NCBI GenBank assembly: GCA_013407085.1
Contig: JACCGJ010020209.1
Location: 62,001 to 126,000 of the forward strand
Source of the DNA: Atriophallophorus winterbourni
Lineage: Eukaryota; Platyhelminthes; Trematoda; Plagiorchiida; Microphallidae
Direction of reading: 5' to 3'
DNA length: 64,000 nt
Part shown: positions 46,411 through 57,469 of the stretch, one piece after another
How positions within the stretch are numbered: the first letter of the stretch is position 1
Layout: each line of letters begins with the position of its first letter
Position numbers and translations under genes: made by a program
Notes under the pieces: model-generated
What the model saw: the letters and a program-made list of their open reading frames with translations, nothing else
Database searches by the model: none
Told to the model about the DNA's origin: nothing

Positions 46411-47507
46411 TCGTTCAAGGACTAACTTTCGTACAATTATATATCAATATTATGTTATTGCCCGTTTTAATAATCCACGAGTTCTTAACCGCGCAACAGC
46501 AACGATACCAAATTTCGTGCTGGCTTCAAACCTCAACGAAGTGGTGACAACAAATGTAAACGAAGAATTTTAGTTAATATTCATTTGTCTAAATAAATTA
46601 TAAATTAATTATGATGTCACAAAACACTCACGCCAGACATAGTCATCTTTTTCAAATTTATCTGAAATTTCATGGCCATAAAATTTTAAACTAATTGAAA
46701 CAAAAATGACAGTTAACCAAGAATTTTAGGTTAAAATGTGCATGATTATTTTCAAGAAAAACGGCATTCGGAAAACCAAAACGAAAATTGAGTTGATAAT
46801 ATAATCGTAAAATCTTATTGGGAAAAGTTGATAAAGGCATTTCGTTTTATGTGAGATTAAAAAAATATTACAAGTTTAACTCAAAATATATTTGATGATC
46901 TCGTTTCTCATAATGTTATTGTTGCCTACATAAACGGCACCACAAACAATCGGCGGTGCTCAAAATTATTTGTTTCAAGCATTTTTAGATTTTAGATAAA
47001 ATGAACCTGTTGATTTTGAAACGTTTTAACGTGTTTAAGTGAAAAAATGTACATATGACGCCATGCAAGCTTTATGTGTTGTGCACGATTTTATGTAGAG
47101 CATTAGGAATTTTGCTTCGCTGATATGAAACATTTGAATTAAAATGAATAATAATATTTTGATAAATCGTGTAGCCTATAATTTCTACAACTGCCATCAA
47201 AACACTCGATGTCACCATAGATCAAACGGAAGGTGTTGTGGATTTGAATGTGACTCACAATCTCAAATTTTCAATTGACCTTTAACGTTTCTCTTATATT
47301 CGTTATTCGTATTCAAAACAATGTTCAGCTGAATTAATTAAATTTGCTGAGAATTCGTTTAAAGGAATAAAGCTTTTTTCTTGTTCATCAAACCCAGATT
47401 TTACAGATTTCTGCAAGGAAATTGGTGTGACTGGGAACGTAGCGATAAATTACTATGTGATCATGAATTTAAATGAAATGGTCTGTTTATTTAACAGGGG
47501 TAAAATA
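46411..47507. other. Non-coding stretch, nothing recognised
   Basis: Short frames only; no family recognised. Confidence 0.5.
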
Positions 47508-47560
<53 letters not shown>

Positions 47561-47592
47561 TTATACATATATATATATATATATATATATAT
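47508..47592. repeat. (TA)n microsatellite, interrupted
   Basis: Two TA runs separated by AACTTTATAC. Confidence 0.9.
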
Positions 47593-48099
47593 CATTAAAA
47601 ACTTTATACTCACCAAAGTCGTAGGGGAATTCTGTTATATGTAATCATTAGCACATATGAATACATACCACGATTTTATGTCTCAGCAACTATGGTAAAT
47701 TTAAAAGGTCATATTTGTTGTGACCTGGATTTATATTACATTGAATATGATTGTTCGTTTGCTTATGTCGACAAATTCATAATGATTGCTTTTGAGTTTG
47801 TGAAACTTAGTAATACGATGCTGAAAATTTAGTACATAAATGTGAAATATATTAGGGGATAGTTTACGATTTGTTGGTGTGCTCGTTTATAAACAGACGT
47901 AGAAGCAAGCAAAAATGTATATATAATGAAGAGAATATGAAAACTCTTTGTAAATTGTGATACCAGTTGCAGTTTGTGAATATAATAAAATTACATCGTA
48001 GGAAGTTATTTTGAATTTTGAAAACACCGTAGATTTTAAATATACTCAATAGCTTGTATTTTCTTCAGACACACGATCGTTGTCTTGTTTTTCACAACG

Positions 48100-48165
48100 A
48101 CTAATGTTACAAATGAGCGTGAGTCGGTTGTAATGTGTGTGATGTAAATGCCTGCTATGTGGATC
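48100..48165 (+). repeat. Fragment of the hammerhead-bearing repeat
   Basis: GTGAGTCGGTTGTAATGTGT then GTGATGTAAATGCCTG matches the part after the core in the 46.3-kb copy (GGTCGTGGGGTGTGTGTAAT). The core itself is gone. Confidence 0.4.
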
Positions 48166-48839
48166 TTTGGTCATCAACATGGGTTTCCCACCGACTAAAA
48201 TTGTATTGGGCACCAGTTAATGAATAGTTTGGTCATACCATCATAATTAAATAGTTGCTCTCAACCTCACAATTTCAGCATCGCCTTAAATGTATTCAGT
48301 GTTACCAACAGCATCACATGGTTTGAATTGCCGGTAATTTCCCTCAAGCATCATTGCTCAATGCATATTACAATAGGATTTAAACTAGTTATCTTTAAAA
48401 TCGGTCAGAAGATTTCGTAGACCTGATCGAGTTGACAAAGGTAGTGATGGAAATGTATTTCATAGTTAGCATTTTAAACGATTAAATTTACTCTACGTTC
48501 TTGATATTTATATATTAACAGTTGCAGAAAAATTTTGAGCACAACCCAAATAAGCTTGTTTTACGCATACATCAAGGTACCCTTCGAATGCCGGCAAAAC
48601 GAACTTAGAGCTGAAAAGATTAAATAAGTGCTGCAGACTATATACCTTATCTCTGACGTGTACGGCGGTCAAAACAGAGAAACTTGCCCGATGGAATTGC
48701 GTTCAAGTTAACGTTGATAAAAGCTCTCGGATTACACAAAAATCACCTGAGGCAAAAATTGAGCTCGTTTATCTTTCAACAAGAAAGCACAGACGTTCAC
48801 AATCTTCCAGCTTGTTCAATAAACCTTTCTGACTGAAAG

Positions 48840-48915
48840 CTTTCAGTATTATCGTTGTGGAGGAAAGCATTATCGCGCCAAGGATTGTCGTTCTCAGAAG
48901 ACCAAGTGCAATAAC
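48840..48915 (+). pseudogene. Gag zinc-knuckle remnant
   Basis: Translation gives YYRCGGKHYRAKDCRSQ then KTKCNNW. This is the double CCHC knuckle of Mag-type Gag, with the first Cys changed to Tyr. It would bind the element's RNA. Confidence 0.6.
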
Positions 48916-49063
48916 TGGATCAAATTGGCCATTAAGAGCGCGTCTGTGTGTCACAGAGAATCGTACTCGATTTAGAAACCGATTTCAGTGAGTACATTGA
49001 TGAGTTTACCTTGCAATCGATCTGCAATATGTCGTCGTCAAAATCAATCAAAGAAGCCCCAAA

Positions 49064-49297
49064 ATGGCATCTCACATAATAAAAGTGGTTCAAACTTCAT
49101 TGCAGGTGGATACGGTATCACCTGTAATTCCTATTAAATGGAAATTAATAGACCCAAATTGCTTGAATTTATCAAGTAGAAATGTTTTCCGAATTTGCAC
49201 GGGGAATAATTGGAGCGTGGTCAAAGTGCCAAGTAACCTGGAATTCGAAGGTACCACACGGAAGTTAAAGTTTTACTTTGTGCAAGCCGCCCAATAA
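49064..49297 (+). pseudogene. Aspartic protease remnant of the Mag-type element
   Basis: The frame reads VVQTSLQVDTVSPVIPIKW, which aligns with the active-site block (relatives have V-D-T-G-S; the Gly is Val here). SNLEFEGTTRKLKFYFVQA follows as the later protease strand. It lies between Gag and RT as expected. Loss of the Gly marks it as dead. Confidence 0.6.
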
Positions 49298-49565
49298 AAT
49301 TTATTGGCCGTTATTGGTTACAACACCTCACACTCATACTACCCAGACTGCATTCATTAGCTGATCATTCACTCTCTTCAACGCGACAGCGATACAACAC
49401 ATGTTTGAAGATACGAAAATCGGAAGGTTGACGAATTTTAAAGAAGAAATGCACTATCGAGATTCCGTCATTCCAAAATGTTTAATACATCGTACTCTTC
49501 CGTTTACCCTACGGCCTAAATAAAAGTGGGAATTAAAACGTTTTCAGGAAAATGAAACCATCGTA

Positions 49566-49751
49566 ATGGTCAAGCAATACGATTTTCCAGCTATTTTTGT
49601 AAATTTGTTTGATTCTGATGGTAATGTATGCATATGTGGTGACTACAAATTATCTGTGAACAGATTCGCACTTGCTGAACTATACCCGCTAGCGAGAAAT
49701 AGAGTAGTTGTACTCAACCATGGCTGGTGGGCAACATTTCCGAAACTGTAA
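49566..49751 (+). pseudogene. Reverse transcriptase remnant of the Mag-type element
   Basis: SDGNVCICGDYKLSVNRFAL then LAELYPLAR is the conserved start of Mag-type RT. Downstream in other frames lie FSKLNLAHDYSQLKLDEYSY and TTIKTNLVLFEYTRLPIDIS (to about 49880). The catalytic YVDD block is not recognisable. Confidence 0.65.
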
Positions 49752-50218
49752 TTTGCTCATGACTACTCCTAACTCAAACTGGATGAATATTCCTACCCAC
49801 TTACCACCATTAAAACAAATTTAGTTTTGTTCGAGTATACACGCTTGCCGATTGACATAAGTGTTGTCCTGGAATATTTCAATATATGATCCATAACTTA
49901 TTTAGACATATAACAAACAGCTCTTCTTAAATGACCGAACTTTGGGTGACTGGAAGCACGTACAACGCTAACTCAAGTACTTAAGAAAGTAGAAGAGTGA
50001 TGGATACGTTTAATGAAATCTAAGTGCACAGTTAGGTTGATTCTGTTGAATACTGGTGTTCTAAATTCGACCGAACCTGGTTACACCCACTACCTGGTCG
50101 ATTAATGATTATCATAGAGAGGACTGTAACACGAAACGAAACAGAAATACGATCGTTCTTCGGCATGTTGTCTCATTCCCGACAATTGTTGCATAACCTA
50201 TAAACTTTTCTAAATAGC

Positions 50219-50527
50219 TTGCATAATATGCTATCTACAGTTATAATATGGGCTCCGTACACAAAAAAACAGCGAGCATTTAGCGAACCAAACGCTTTCT
50301 GGTTGCCTCATGAATGTTTGTTCACTCCGATCCTGAAACACTCCTTATTTTTCAATTTGACACTTCGCGTTTTATTCGATGAGCACCATAAAGATGACAG
50401 TGAAGACATTCGTTCACTTGCATTCGCATCACGTACACTACATTTTTCAGACATAAATCACTCAAAATTAGATAAGCAGTCTCACGCTACGGTAATCAAA
50501 GTAAGCATTTTTATCATTATTAATTAG
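50219..50527 (+). pseudogene. RNase H remnant of the Mag-type element
   Basis: The frame ends with LFDEHHKDDSEDIRSLAFAS then RTLHFSDINHSKLDKQSHAT, matching the PIAFASRTLxxxExNYSQLExEALA block. The first catalytic segment is lost. Confidence 0.6.
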
Positions 50528-51129
50528 GAAAGGTTTCCGAAGTAATTTATGATCATAGACCACTATTTTTCTCACTGCAAGAAAAAACAAGAATCGACCT
50601 CTCCATCCTCATCTTTCACGATGTGCCCTTTTGCTTTCATCTAGGAACTACATAATAAAATTCGCCTCACGAAAAAAACAATATAGCAGAATACTACTTC
50701 ATTCAACTTCCTTCTGAACCAGCCACTAATGGAAAAAGACGTGCAGGCCGACGTTATAAATCTGCTAGAAGTTCTTGTCAGCTCGCCGAAATTAAGTAAG
50801 AAAATACGTTTAGACACGGCGAGATACGCGGTACATTCTCAAATGCAACTCACATTATTACGTGGATGGTCAATTGAAGCAAATGATTACATGAAATAAT
50901 ATTCAGATTGCCGGTCAACATTGAGCCTTTATAAGGCGGATAGTGGTACCCACTGCCTAAAACAAAATATACTGAAATGATACATAATTCTTACTCGAGT
51001 GTTGTAATAATTTAAGACCTGGCAAAAATTTATTGTTGGTGGCCGATAATTGACTGGGATCTCGAAAAAGAATTACGACGTTTTCATACGTGCCAACAGC
51101 TTGAATTAATCAAAACATCGGGCACGATA

Positions 51130-51762
51130 CGGCCATGACAAGTACTAGATGGACCGTGCAGCGAGGGCGTGCTGTTTATTGTGGACCAGTTAAGGCGACA
51201 GCACAATTGACAATATCCATTCTATCATTGCTATCAAGAGACTACGAAGAACCTAGTGACGAACAATGTTCCTCCATTCAGAAAATAGCCTTGAAGATTT
51301 CCTGGAGATGAATGGAATTAATCAAATTACGACTGCATCGTATCATCCTGCGTCAAACTGCCTTGCATAACTTTTTTTCAAACGATCAAAGCAGGTATTG
51401 TAGAACAACAGAACGAAAGCTTGCATATCAAGCTGGATAGCTTTCTGCTAGCCTACCGCAGTGCACACCTTCACAGTTTCCAGAAAAGTCCCGTGGGATA
51501 AATGTATGTAAGAAGATTGCACATGCGTTCGAGCCTTAAGTTTCCTGATAAGCGTGCACGAGCTCAGCAAATCAAAGAACCGATAAACCTAGAAAACCTA
51601 ATCAAACAGGAACCTCAAGATAATGAATTGACGTATACTAAACTATCTCATGGCAGAACTTGGCAATCAGATGCCATCTTACAGACAACGACGAATATAG
51701 CAACCATTTATTTGCCAAACGGACAAACAGTAGGAAGACATATTGATTTAAGAATTTTTTAA
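51130..51762 (+). pseudogene. Integrase and C-terminal remnant of the Mag-type element
   Basis: Pieces include VLFIVDQL, NNVPPF, FLEMNGI/NQIT, YHPASN and FFQTIKAGIVEQQNESLHIK followed by LDSFLLAYRSAHLHS, all part of the integrase core (the last in shifted frames). The open frame 51502-51762 continues with MYVRRLHMRSSLKF and ATIYLPNGQTVGRHIDLR. A further piece at about 52130-52350 (LDYVRQRPSEEGVIPKSTET, KSTRSPKLISRY) is the C-terminal tail. Confidence 0.65.
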
Positions 51763-52499
51763 TGTCCGATTTTATTGAAATCTAGTATATGCCTTTCGAA
51801 TAGCAGGAAAAAAGCACACGACCGTTTTATCGATTAGTGCCGCTCGTCAGGTATGCGTATCCGTGAATAGACTATCGACAGCTTATCTGACATAGTGTTA
51901 AACCCATTTAATTGCGGATTCGAGGATAAATCCTCATTTTTATAATAACTGCGGAACCAGTCGTATTCTTCCGTCCTGCTTTTTGAAAGTCATATACTAT
52001 TTATTATTAAAATCTGACTTTACACAAACAATCTACTAACTTCTGTTATTTTTATGTTGCAATATTATTCCAAACAGTTACCGGTGCTAAATTTAACAGA
52101 CTGGGGGCTTGAGTTAGTCCTCACATTAAAGTAAAATTCCAAGTACCAAATGAAAACTTTATCCTCGAACATTTGGATTATGTTAGACAGAGACCATCTG
52201 AAGAAGGAGTTATTCCCAAATCAACGGAGACAGAAATTTCACGAAATGCCGTGACGAGTGACTTAGTGCCTTCAGTGACCTCAGATGGATTAACCTAAAT
52301 AAACTTGCTTAAGTCTACGCGTAGCCCGAAACTAATTTCACGCTACATACACGATACTTGAGATTAACTAAATTGTGGAGAGATGTTACATCGTTCTACT
52401 AAAGTTTGAGTGTTTTAAGTTTATTGACAGCTGATTTGATGGTTTGAAATAAATGATCGATAGTCTGGCCACGCTTCCATGTTCGTTGACAATTATGAG

Positions 52500-52720
52500 T
52501 TTCATTATACAATACACTCTAAACAAAAATGTTCATTTGCATGCATTTTTTTCACACAGACCACACTACCGGTGTCGTCCTATTTGCACTTATCACGTAG
52601 GGACAGTATGCGCTTGAAACAGTGGAGTATTGGTAAACAAGTAGCGCTTGTATGCGACTGTTGATCATGGCTGGTACGACTAACATGAACAATCACTTTT
52701 GCCCAAAAGGATGCATAATG
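52500..52720 (-). repeat. Copy of the hammerhead-bearing repeat
   Basis: TTGCATGCATTTTTTTCACA, the core, TATGCGCTTGAAACAGTGGA, GTAGCGCTTGTATGCGACTG and GGCTGGTACGACTAACATG follow the standard unit order. It lies right after the Mag-type relic. Confidence 0.65.
52561..52602 (-). ncRNA. Hammerhead ribozyme relic
   Basis: Minus strand: CCCTAC, GTGATAA, GTGCAAATAGGAC, GACA, CCGGTA and GTGTGG. Helix III ACCGGU and the GUA triplet are kept. CUGANGA and GAAA each carry changes, so inactive. Confidence 0.5.
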
Positions 52721-53794
52721 GGGTTAAACACATAACCATTAACAAAAATACACTCTGCTTTTCTCGTCGTGTGTTAATACAGACTCAGCGGGCTGCGAGT
52801 TCGTGAATCACTTTTGCAATAGGAAATAATACGTTTCAATAATTATCTGTTAAAATATAAGCAGAATAATTTAATTAAAAATGTACGCATATCTCAAACT
52901 AGGAATTAATATTTTCATAAAAAATATCCTAAATTAAATAGATTCTTGGAACTAGACTCTAACTAAATCTGAATCGTTTTGAAGTGAATTATCTAGAATG
53001 ATAGTGTTTTTGTTAAATTACATATCAGATGTACATCAAAGGAATTGTAAACGTACTTGATTCAATTATATCCACTAAAAACAAGTTGAATAACAAGGTT
53101 AAACTTAATTCTATTTCAAAATGAAGCATTTTTCATCTACAAAATTAAAAATTATATGATTTCGGTGATCAAACAGTATTTTAGGATGATTAATTGTCTG
53201 TAATTATTTGTATACACAGCCAAGATAACGTTTTCGAACACATTTATTAATTACAATTTTACCATTTGCAGTTAACAGTTACAATTTATTATAAATAAGC
53301 CCGAACGTTTTCCAGATTAGACGAATCAAGATAGGTAACGCTAACCTCATTTTACCCAAATGTAGCACGAACTTATTCAAGGATATTCAAATAATCTTCT
53401 ATGAAGAATAAAATGTGCAATGAGCTTCAGGTGACAGCAAAGACGTAGATGACAAAACGTCGTCACTTAAACTCGAAATGATACAAAAGCAACCTATTCA
53501 GATACTTTTCAGAATGCGAGATTCATGCAACAATATTTTAGAGTGGAGAATTCCAACAGGAAATATCTTCACCTCTGATACCCCTCAGTTCCAGCGTAAC
53601 AATAACTAATCCAGGCCGCTCAACAATATTGCTTTTTGCGTACATTGGTTTTCTTTATTCAAATGACAATATGATTTAATTAACGCCAGAACTATCGCGA
53701 ATAGATTTGAAAGCTTAGTTCACGCTCAAATTCAAGTGATAACCCAGAACGAAATTCAAGAATGTTGACTGCAGAACTTCGACCGTTTAAAATC
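52721..53794. other. Non-coding stretch, nothing recognised
   Basis: AT-rich with no frames or repeats of note. Confidence 0.5.
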
Positions 53795-54763
53795 ATTTAT
53801 GGTGCCACGCGTTATAACAATTGGCAATCTTAGTTCCGGCAAGTCTGGTTAATATATCTTTCACGGAAAGCTTTTCATTGTGTGGTCTCCTTGAACAAAA
53901 CAAAATGAGTTGTCCGTTGCTTCAACTAACACCTTTGTTATTTTATGGTTATACTCGCGACGTTCGTTTAGGTTTATTCATTATTATTATTATTAATATA
54001 AAGAATAATATTATTATTATTCTTATACTCACCACCATCCTCGACTTTTTTGACTGTAAACATAGTAAGCAAGTAATATATCCAACGAAATATTGATACT
54101 TATAATCAAATACACACAAAGTCCGAACATTTCACTTTCACAAATATATATTTAAAACATTGGAAAGCGTCTTGTTTCTATACATCCATTTTCAAAACAA
54201 CAAGTTCTAAAACTACTCCAGCATATTTAAACAAATTAAGTTATTTAATACCAGCTAGGTGCTTAGCGGTTGCTTTATTAAAAAGTAAATTTTTTCTTCC
54301 ATATATTCACTATACAGAAGCCCTATTTCATATGAAGTTTGCTCATCTCTTGTTTGTTCAGTTCGATACTTTACAGGTATTATGATTTTTTTTCAAAGGA
54401 ACGTTATACCAGATTCCAATTAAAGCTGACGTATATTTTATAACAAGCTGTGTGGTTAACAAGGTTGTACTTGTATGCCAACTGTTATATATGGTTCGTA
54501 CAACGAACCACGATGTTCAGACATGGAATCACAAAGTGATTCTTGGTCAAGCACTCGATGCGCTTATAAATGACCAAAGTAATGTGTTGCTCACATCCCA
54601 ATCCCTTACATACCACTACCGGTTTCTGGCTGTTTGCCGTCGTCAGGTGGAGACAGTAAGATCAGGTTCAGTGAGCCTTGAAACAGTGGATTGTAGGTAA
54701 ACAAGGTTATACTTGTATGCCAACTGTTATATAGGGTTGGTACAACGAACCACGACCACCATC
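53795..54763. repeat. Tandem duplication, unit 1 (969 bp)
   Basis: ATTTATGGTGCCACGCGTTA at 53796 returns as ATTATGGTGCCACGCGTTAT at 54765, and the two units stay alike over more than 850 bp. An (ATT)n stretch near 53981-54020 differs in length between units. A 91-codon plus-strand frame starting near 53821 (MAILVPASLVNISFTESFSL) is open in both units, but it runs into the (ATT)n tract and I do not recognise it. Confidence 0.9.
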
Positions 54764-54766
54764 AAT
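54440..54766 (-). repeat. Hammerhead-bearing repeat, more than one unit
   Basis: TTAACAAGGTTGTACTTGTA (54457) and TAAACAAGGTTATACTTGTA (54699) are 242 bp apart and mark two successive units. ACTGTTATATATGGTTCGTA and ACTGTTATATAGGGTTGGTA follow each. The first unit holds a full core. Confidence 0.75.
54613..54650 (-). ncRNA. Hammerhead ribozyme, all core bases present
   Basis: Minus strand: CCAC (helix I), CTGACGA, CGGC-AAACA-GCCA (three pairs GGC/GCC plus a C-A mismatch next to the core), GAAA, helix III ACC/GGT, A as cleavage base (triplet GUA) and GTGG. Helix I gives four pairs. Compared with the 46.3-kb copy, helix I changes U to C opposite G and helix II uses a different but paired sequence. 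Palindromic helix III again suggests dimer action. Confidence 0.7.
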
Positions 54767-55409
54767 TATGGTGCCACGCGTTATAACAATTGGCAATCCT
54801 AGTTCCGGCAAGTCTGGTTAATATATCTTTCACGGAAAGCTTTTCATTGTGCGGTCTCCTTGAACAAAATAAAATGAGTTGTCCGTTGCGTCAACTAACA
54901 CCTTTGTTATTTTATGGATATACTCCTGATATTCGTTCAGGTTTCTTTATTATTACTATTATTGTTAAGAATAATATTATTATTATAATTCTTATACTCA
55001 CCACCGTCCTCGAATCTTCTGACTGTAAACATAGTAAGCAAGTAATATATCCAACGAAATATTGATCCTTATAATCAAATACACACAGAGTCCGAACATT
55101 TCACTTTCACAAATATATATTTAAAACATTGGAAAGCGTCTTGTTTCCATACATTCATTTTCAAAACAACACCTTCTAAAACTACTCTAGTATATTTAAG
55201 CAAATTAAGTCAGTTAATACCAGCTAGGTGCTTAGCGGTTGCTTTATTAAAAAGTAAATTTTTTCTTTCATATATATTCACTATACAGTAGCCCTATTTC
55301 ATATGAAGTTTGCTCATCTCTTGTTTGTTCAGTTCGATACTTTACAGGTATTATGATTTTTTTTTAAAGGAACGTTATACCAGATTCCAATTAAAGCTGA
55401 CGTATATTT

Positions 55410-55621
55410 TATAACAAGTTGTGTGGTTAACAAGGTTGTTCTTGTATGCCAACTGTTATATATGGTTCGTACAACGAACCACGATGTTCAGACACGGAAT
55501 CACAAAGTGATTCTTGGTCAAGCACTCGAGGCGCTTATAAATGACCAAAGTAATGTGTTGCTCACATCCCAATCCCTTACACACCACTACCGGTTTCTGG
55601 CTGTTTGCCGTCGTCAGGTGG
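55410..55621 (-). repeat. Hammerhead-bearing repeat in duplication unit 2
   Basis: Copy of 54440-54650 made by the 969-bp duplication, with a few substitutions (CGAGGCGCTT for CGATGCGCTT). Confidence 0.75.
55584..55621 (-). ncRNA. Hammerhead ribozyme, all core bases present
   Basis: Same core as 54613-54650 (CTGACGA, GAAA, ACCGGT, GUA), with GTGG/CCAC helix I. It is the left arm of an inverted repeat, and sequence beyond helix I on its 5' side is replaced. Confidence 0.65.
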
Positions 55622-55800
55622 TCGTGGTTCGTTGTACAAACCCTATATAACAGTTGGCATACAAGTATAATCTTGTTCACCTTTAATTCACTGTTTTAAG
55701 GCTCACTGAACCTGATCTTACTGTCTACACCTGACGACGGCAAACAGCCAGAAACCGGTAGTGGTGTGTAAGCGATGGAAATGTGAGCAACACATTGAGT
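55622..55800 (+). repeat. Inverted copy of the hammerhead-bearing repeat
   Basis: Plus-strand orientation: TCGTGGTTCGTTGTACAAAC, CAGTTGGCATACAAGTATAA, AGGCTCACTGAACCTGATCT, core and GATGGAAATGTGAGCAACAC. Together with 55556-55620 it forms an inverted repeat with arms of about 69 bp (right arm 55727-55795) and about 106 bp between. Confidence 0.8.
55727..55764 (+). ncRNA. Hammerhead ribozyme, all core bases present
   Basis: ACAC, CTGACGA (55731-55737), CGGCAAACAGCCA (55738-55750), GAAA (55751-55754), ACC/GGT (55754-55759), A (55760) and GTGG. Helix I has only three pairs here (CAC with GTG). Core bases are all as required. Confidence 0.65.
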
Positions 55801-55984
55801 TGTGTGGTTTTTCTTCGTTAATTACTCGTTCTTGAACGCACACTATGAATCGGAATAAAAATAGGAGGATACCCAGGAAATTGGAGAATTCTATTCCTTT
55901 TTTTGATATTGACAGGCAGCGTACAACTTCAAAAATTTGTATCAATTTAGTAAGCGCCTTTGAAAATCAAATACTTGCCTATTG

Positions 55985-56165
55985 CAAAGATACATGAAGC
56001 GAAAACTAGTTGCGCTTGTATGTCACTGTTATATAAGTTTGGTACGAACAACCTTTTCATTCACTTGTGCCCAAACTATGCATATATGTCTTAAAATCAT
56101 GATCATGGTCATAAACGCTAATTTGCATGCATTTCGATCAGCCGCGCACACCGCAAAGCGGACGG
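55985..56165 (-). repeat. Partial copy of the hammerhead-bearing repeat
   Basis: AGTTGCGCTTGTATGTCACT, TATAAGTTTGGTACGAACAA, CACTTGTGCCCAAACTATGC and TAATTTGCATGCATTTCGAT match the non-core part of the unit (compare 32.56 and 52.65 kb). The core is absent. Confidence 0.6.
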
Positions 56166-56314
56166 AATATTCCAGGAGGTGGACTGTTCAAAGGCCATAT
56201 AAAACACGTAATATTAAGGTAAATCACTAGGAACTACTATGTGTTGATAATATTTCAACATAACTTGCTTAAACAAGCAATATAAAAAGTTCTTGGATTG
56301 TGTGAATATTTAAA

Positions 56315-56362
56315 ACATGAATAAGTGGTGTGTAAGTGTTATTAACGTGAGCAACACAATAT
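56315..56362 (+). repeat. Fragment of the hammerhead-bearing repeat
   Basis: ATGAATAAGTGGTGTGTAAG then TGTTATTAACGTGAGCAACA matches the segment after GAAACCGGTA in the 55.7-kb copy. Confidence 0.45.
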
Positions 56363-57039
56363 ATTACACAGCAGAAGCTTTTTAAAATGTTTAGTGTTGA
56401 TTAAGTAATTTGATTCTGGGGTATATTTCATTTTTTTATACTTCAAACGGTGTAGAACTTAAGGCTGATCGAATATACCAACATTTTGTAATGCCAACCA
56501 GTCTTATACGCGTTGACTTGATAATTTTATTCACATCCAGTTCTATAATCGGAGCAATTAAACAACATAATGATATTAATGCAAAGCATTTTGTGAACGT
56601 TTGAGTGCAGCTTCTCAACGGGTCAGAAACACTTTCGGTATTTGTTTGGAGGTTGAGTAACTGATCAGGAATAGACGGAATTCAGACGCGACTGTGATAT
56701 GATTGGTCATGAATAACAATATAGTAAACTCAAACGCTTGTAGATATATTTACTGACTTTCCCAATAGTATTTGTCGTCGATTTTAACTAATAATGGAAT
56801 AATTCAAAATAGATATAACTATGATGGTTTGAGAAATATCAAATTGAAAAATAAACAATAATAATAATTTATGTCAATACATAATTCGAACAGTGGCTGC
56901 TCCTCCAAATTGGAAACGTTTTGGCATTATTACGTATTTAAATAGTGTATTCGGGTTGTGATATATATGTGTGACACTGCCGTTAGGTTCAGAGTAATAA
57001 CGATCTACTCGTGTGATTCATACGTTTGCCTGGAACAGT
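56363..57039. other. Non-coding stretch, nothing recognised
   Basis: Overlapping 60-64-codon frames on both strands (56410-56618) have no motif. Confidence 0.45.
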
Positions 57040-57200
57040 TGTATCAAAATTGTTTCACTCTACCTAACAATTAACAATGCCAGACACTTTCCGTTGATTC
57101 CTGTACCGTGATAGGTTTCGCTTGTACCCTTGTGCACATTTCGGCTACCGCATTTTCTCCAACATTCTCGGGGACATTATTGTAGTATTCTGTCTACTGA
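57040..57200 (+). repeat. 5' LTR (conserved part) of the CsRn1-type element
   Basis: TGTATCAAAATTGTTTCACT starts it; TAACAATT, TTCCGTTGATTCC, TTGTACCCTTGTGCAC, ACATTCTCGGGGACATTATT follow, all with counterparts in 61978-62160. The right limit is unclear: similarity fades after TGTCTAC. Confidence 0.65.
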
Positions 57201-57469
57201 AATTTCGTGAGCCCAACATACACGCATCCTTCGTGTATCTTATCCGGTACGTCATTTTTCCGGTTTACATCGGAGTTTTCAGGTAACTTTTACCTTGTTT
57301 AGTCGTGAATTTTCGCATCATTTGCTTCTCTTCAACATTAGTGATTATAAACGCAATATTTTGGCATCGATGGTTATCACAATACCCCATTTTATTCACC
57401 AGGACCCTCACTATCGGATTCCTTTTTAGAAACTGAATTTAGTTCTAAAACAATTAACGCAGAAACTCC

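Larger units (their letters stand above)
48540..52350 (+). mobile_element. Decayed Ty3/Gypsy element of Mag (K02A2.6-like) type
   Basis: Plus-strand fragments follow Ty3/Gypsy order: Gag zinc knuckle (about 48846-48900), protease (about 49060-49290), reverse transcriptase (about 49566-49990), RNase H (about 50219-50500), integrase (about 51130-51500) and a C-terminal tail (to about 52350). Nearly every piece has stops or frameshifts. I found no LTR pair. The pattern of words is that of Mag-clade elements, commonly labelled K02A2.6-like. Limits are approximate. Confidence 0.7.
54764..55621. repeat. Tandem duplication, unit 2
   Basis: Second copy of 53795-54650. Homology stops at CGTCAGGTGG (55612-55621), inside the hammerhead core, where sequence switches to an inverted copy of the same repeat. 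Confidence 0.9.
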
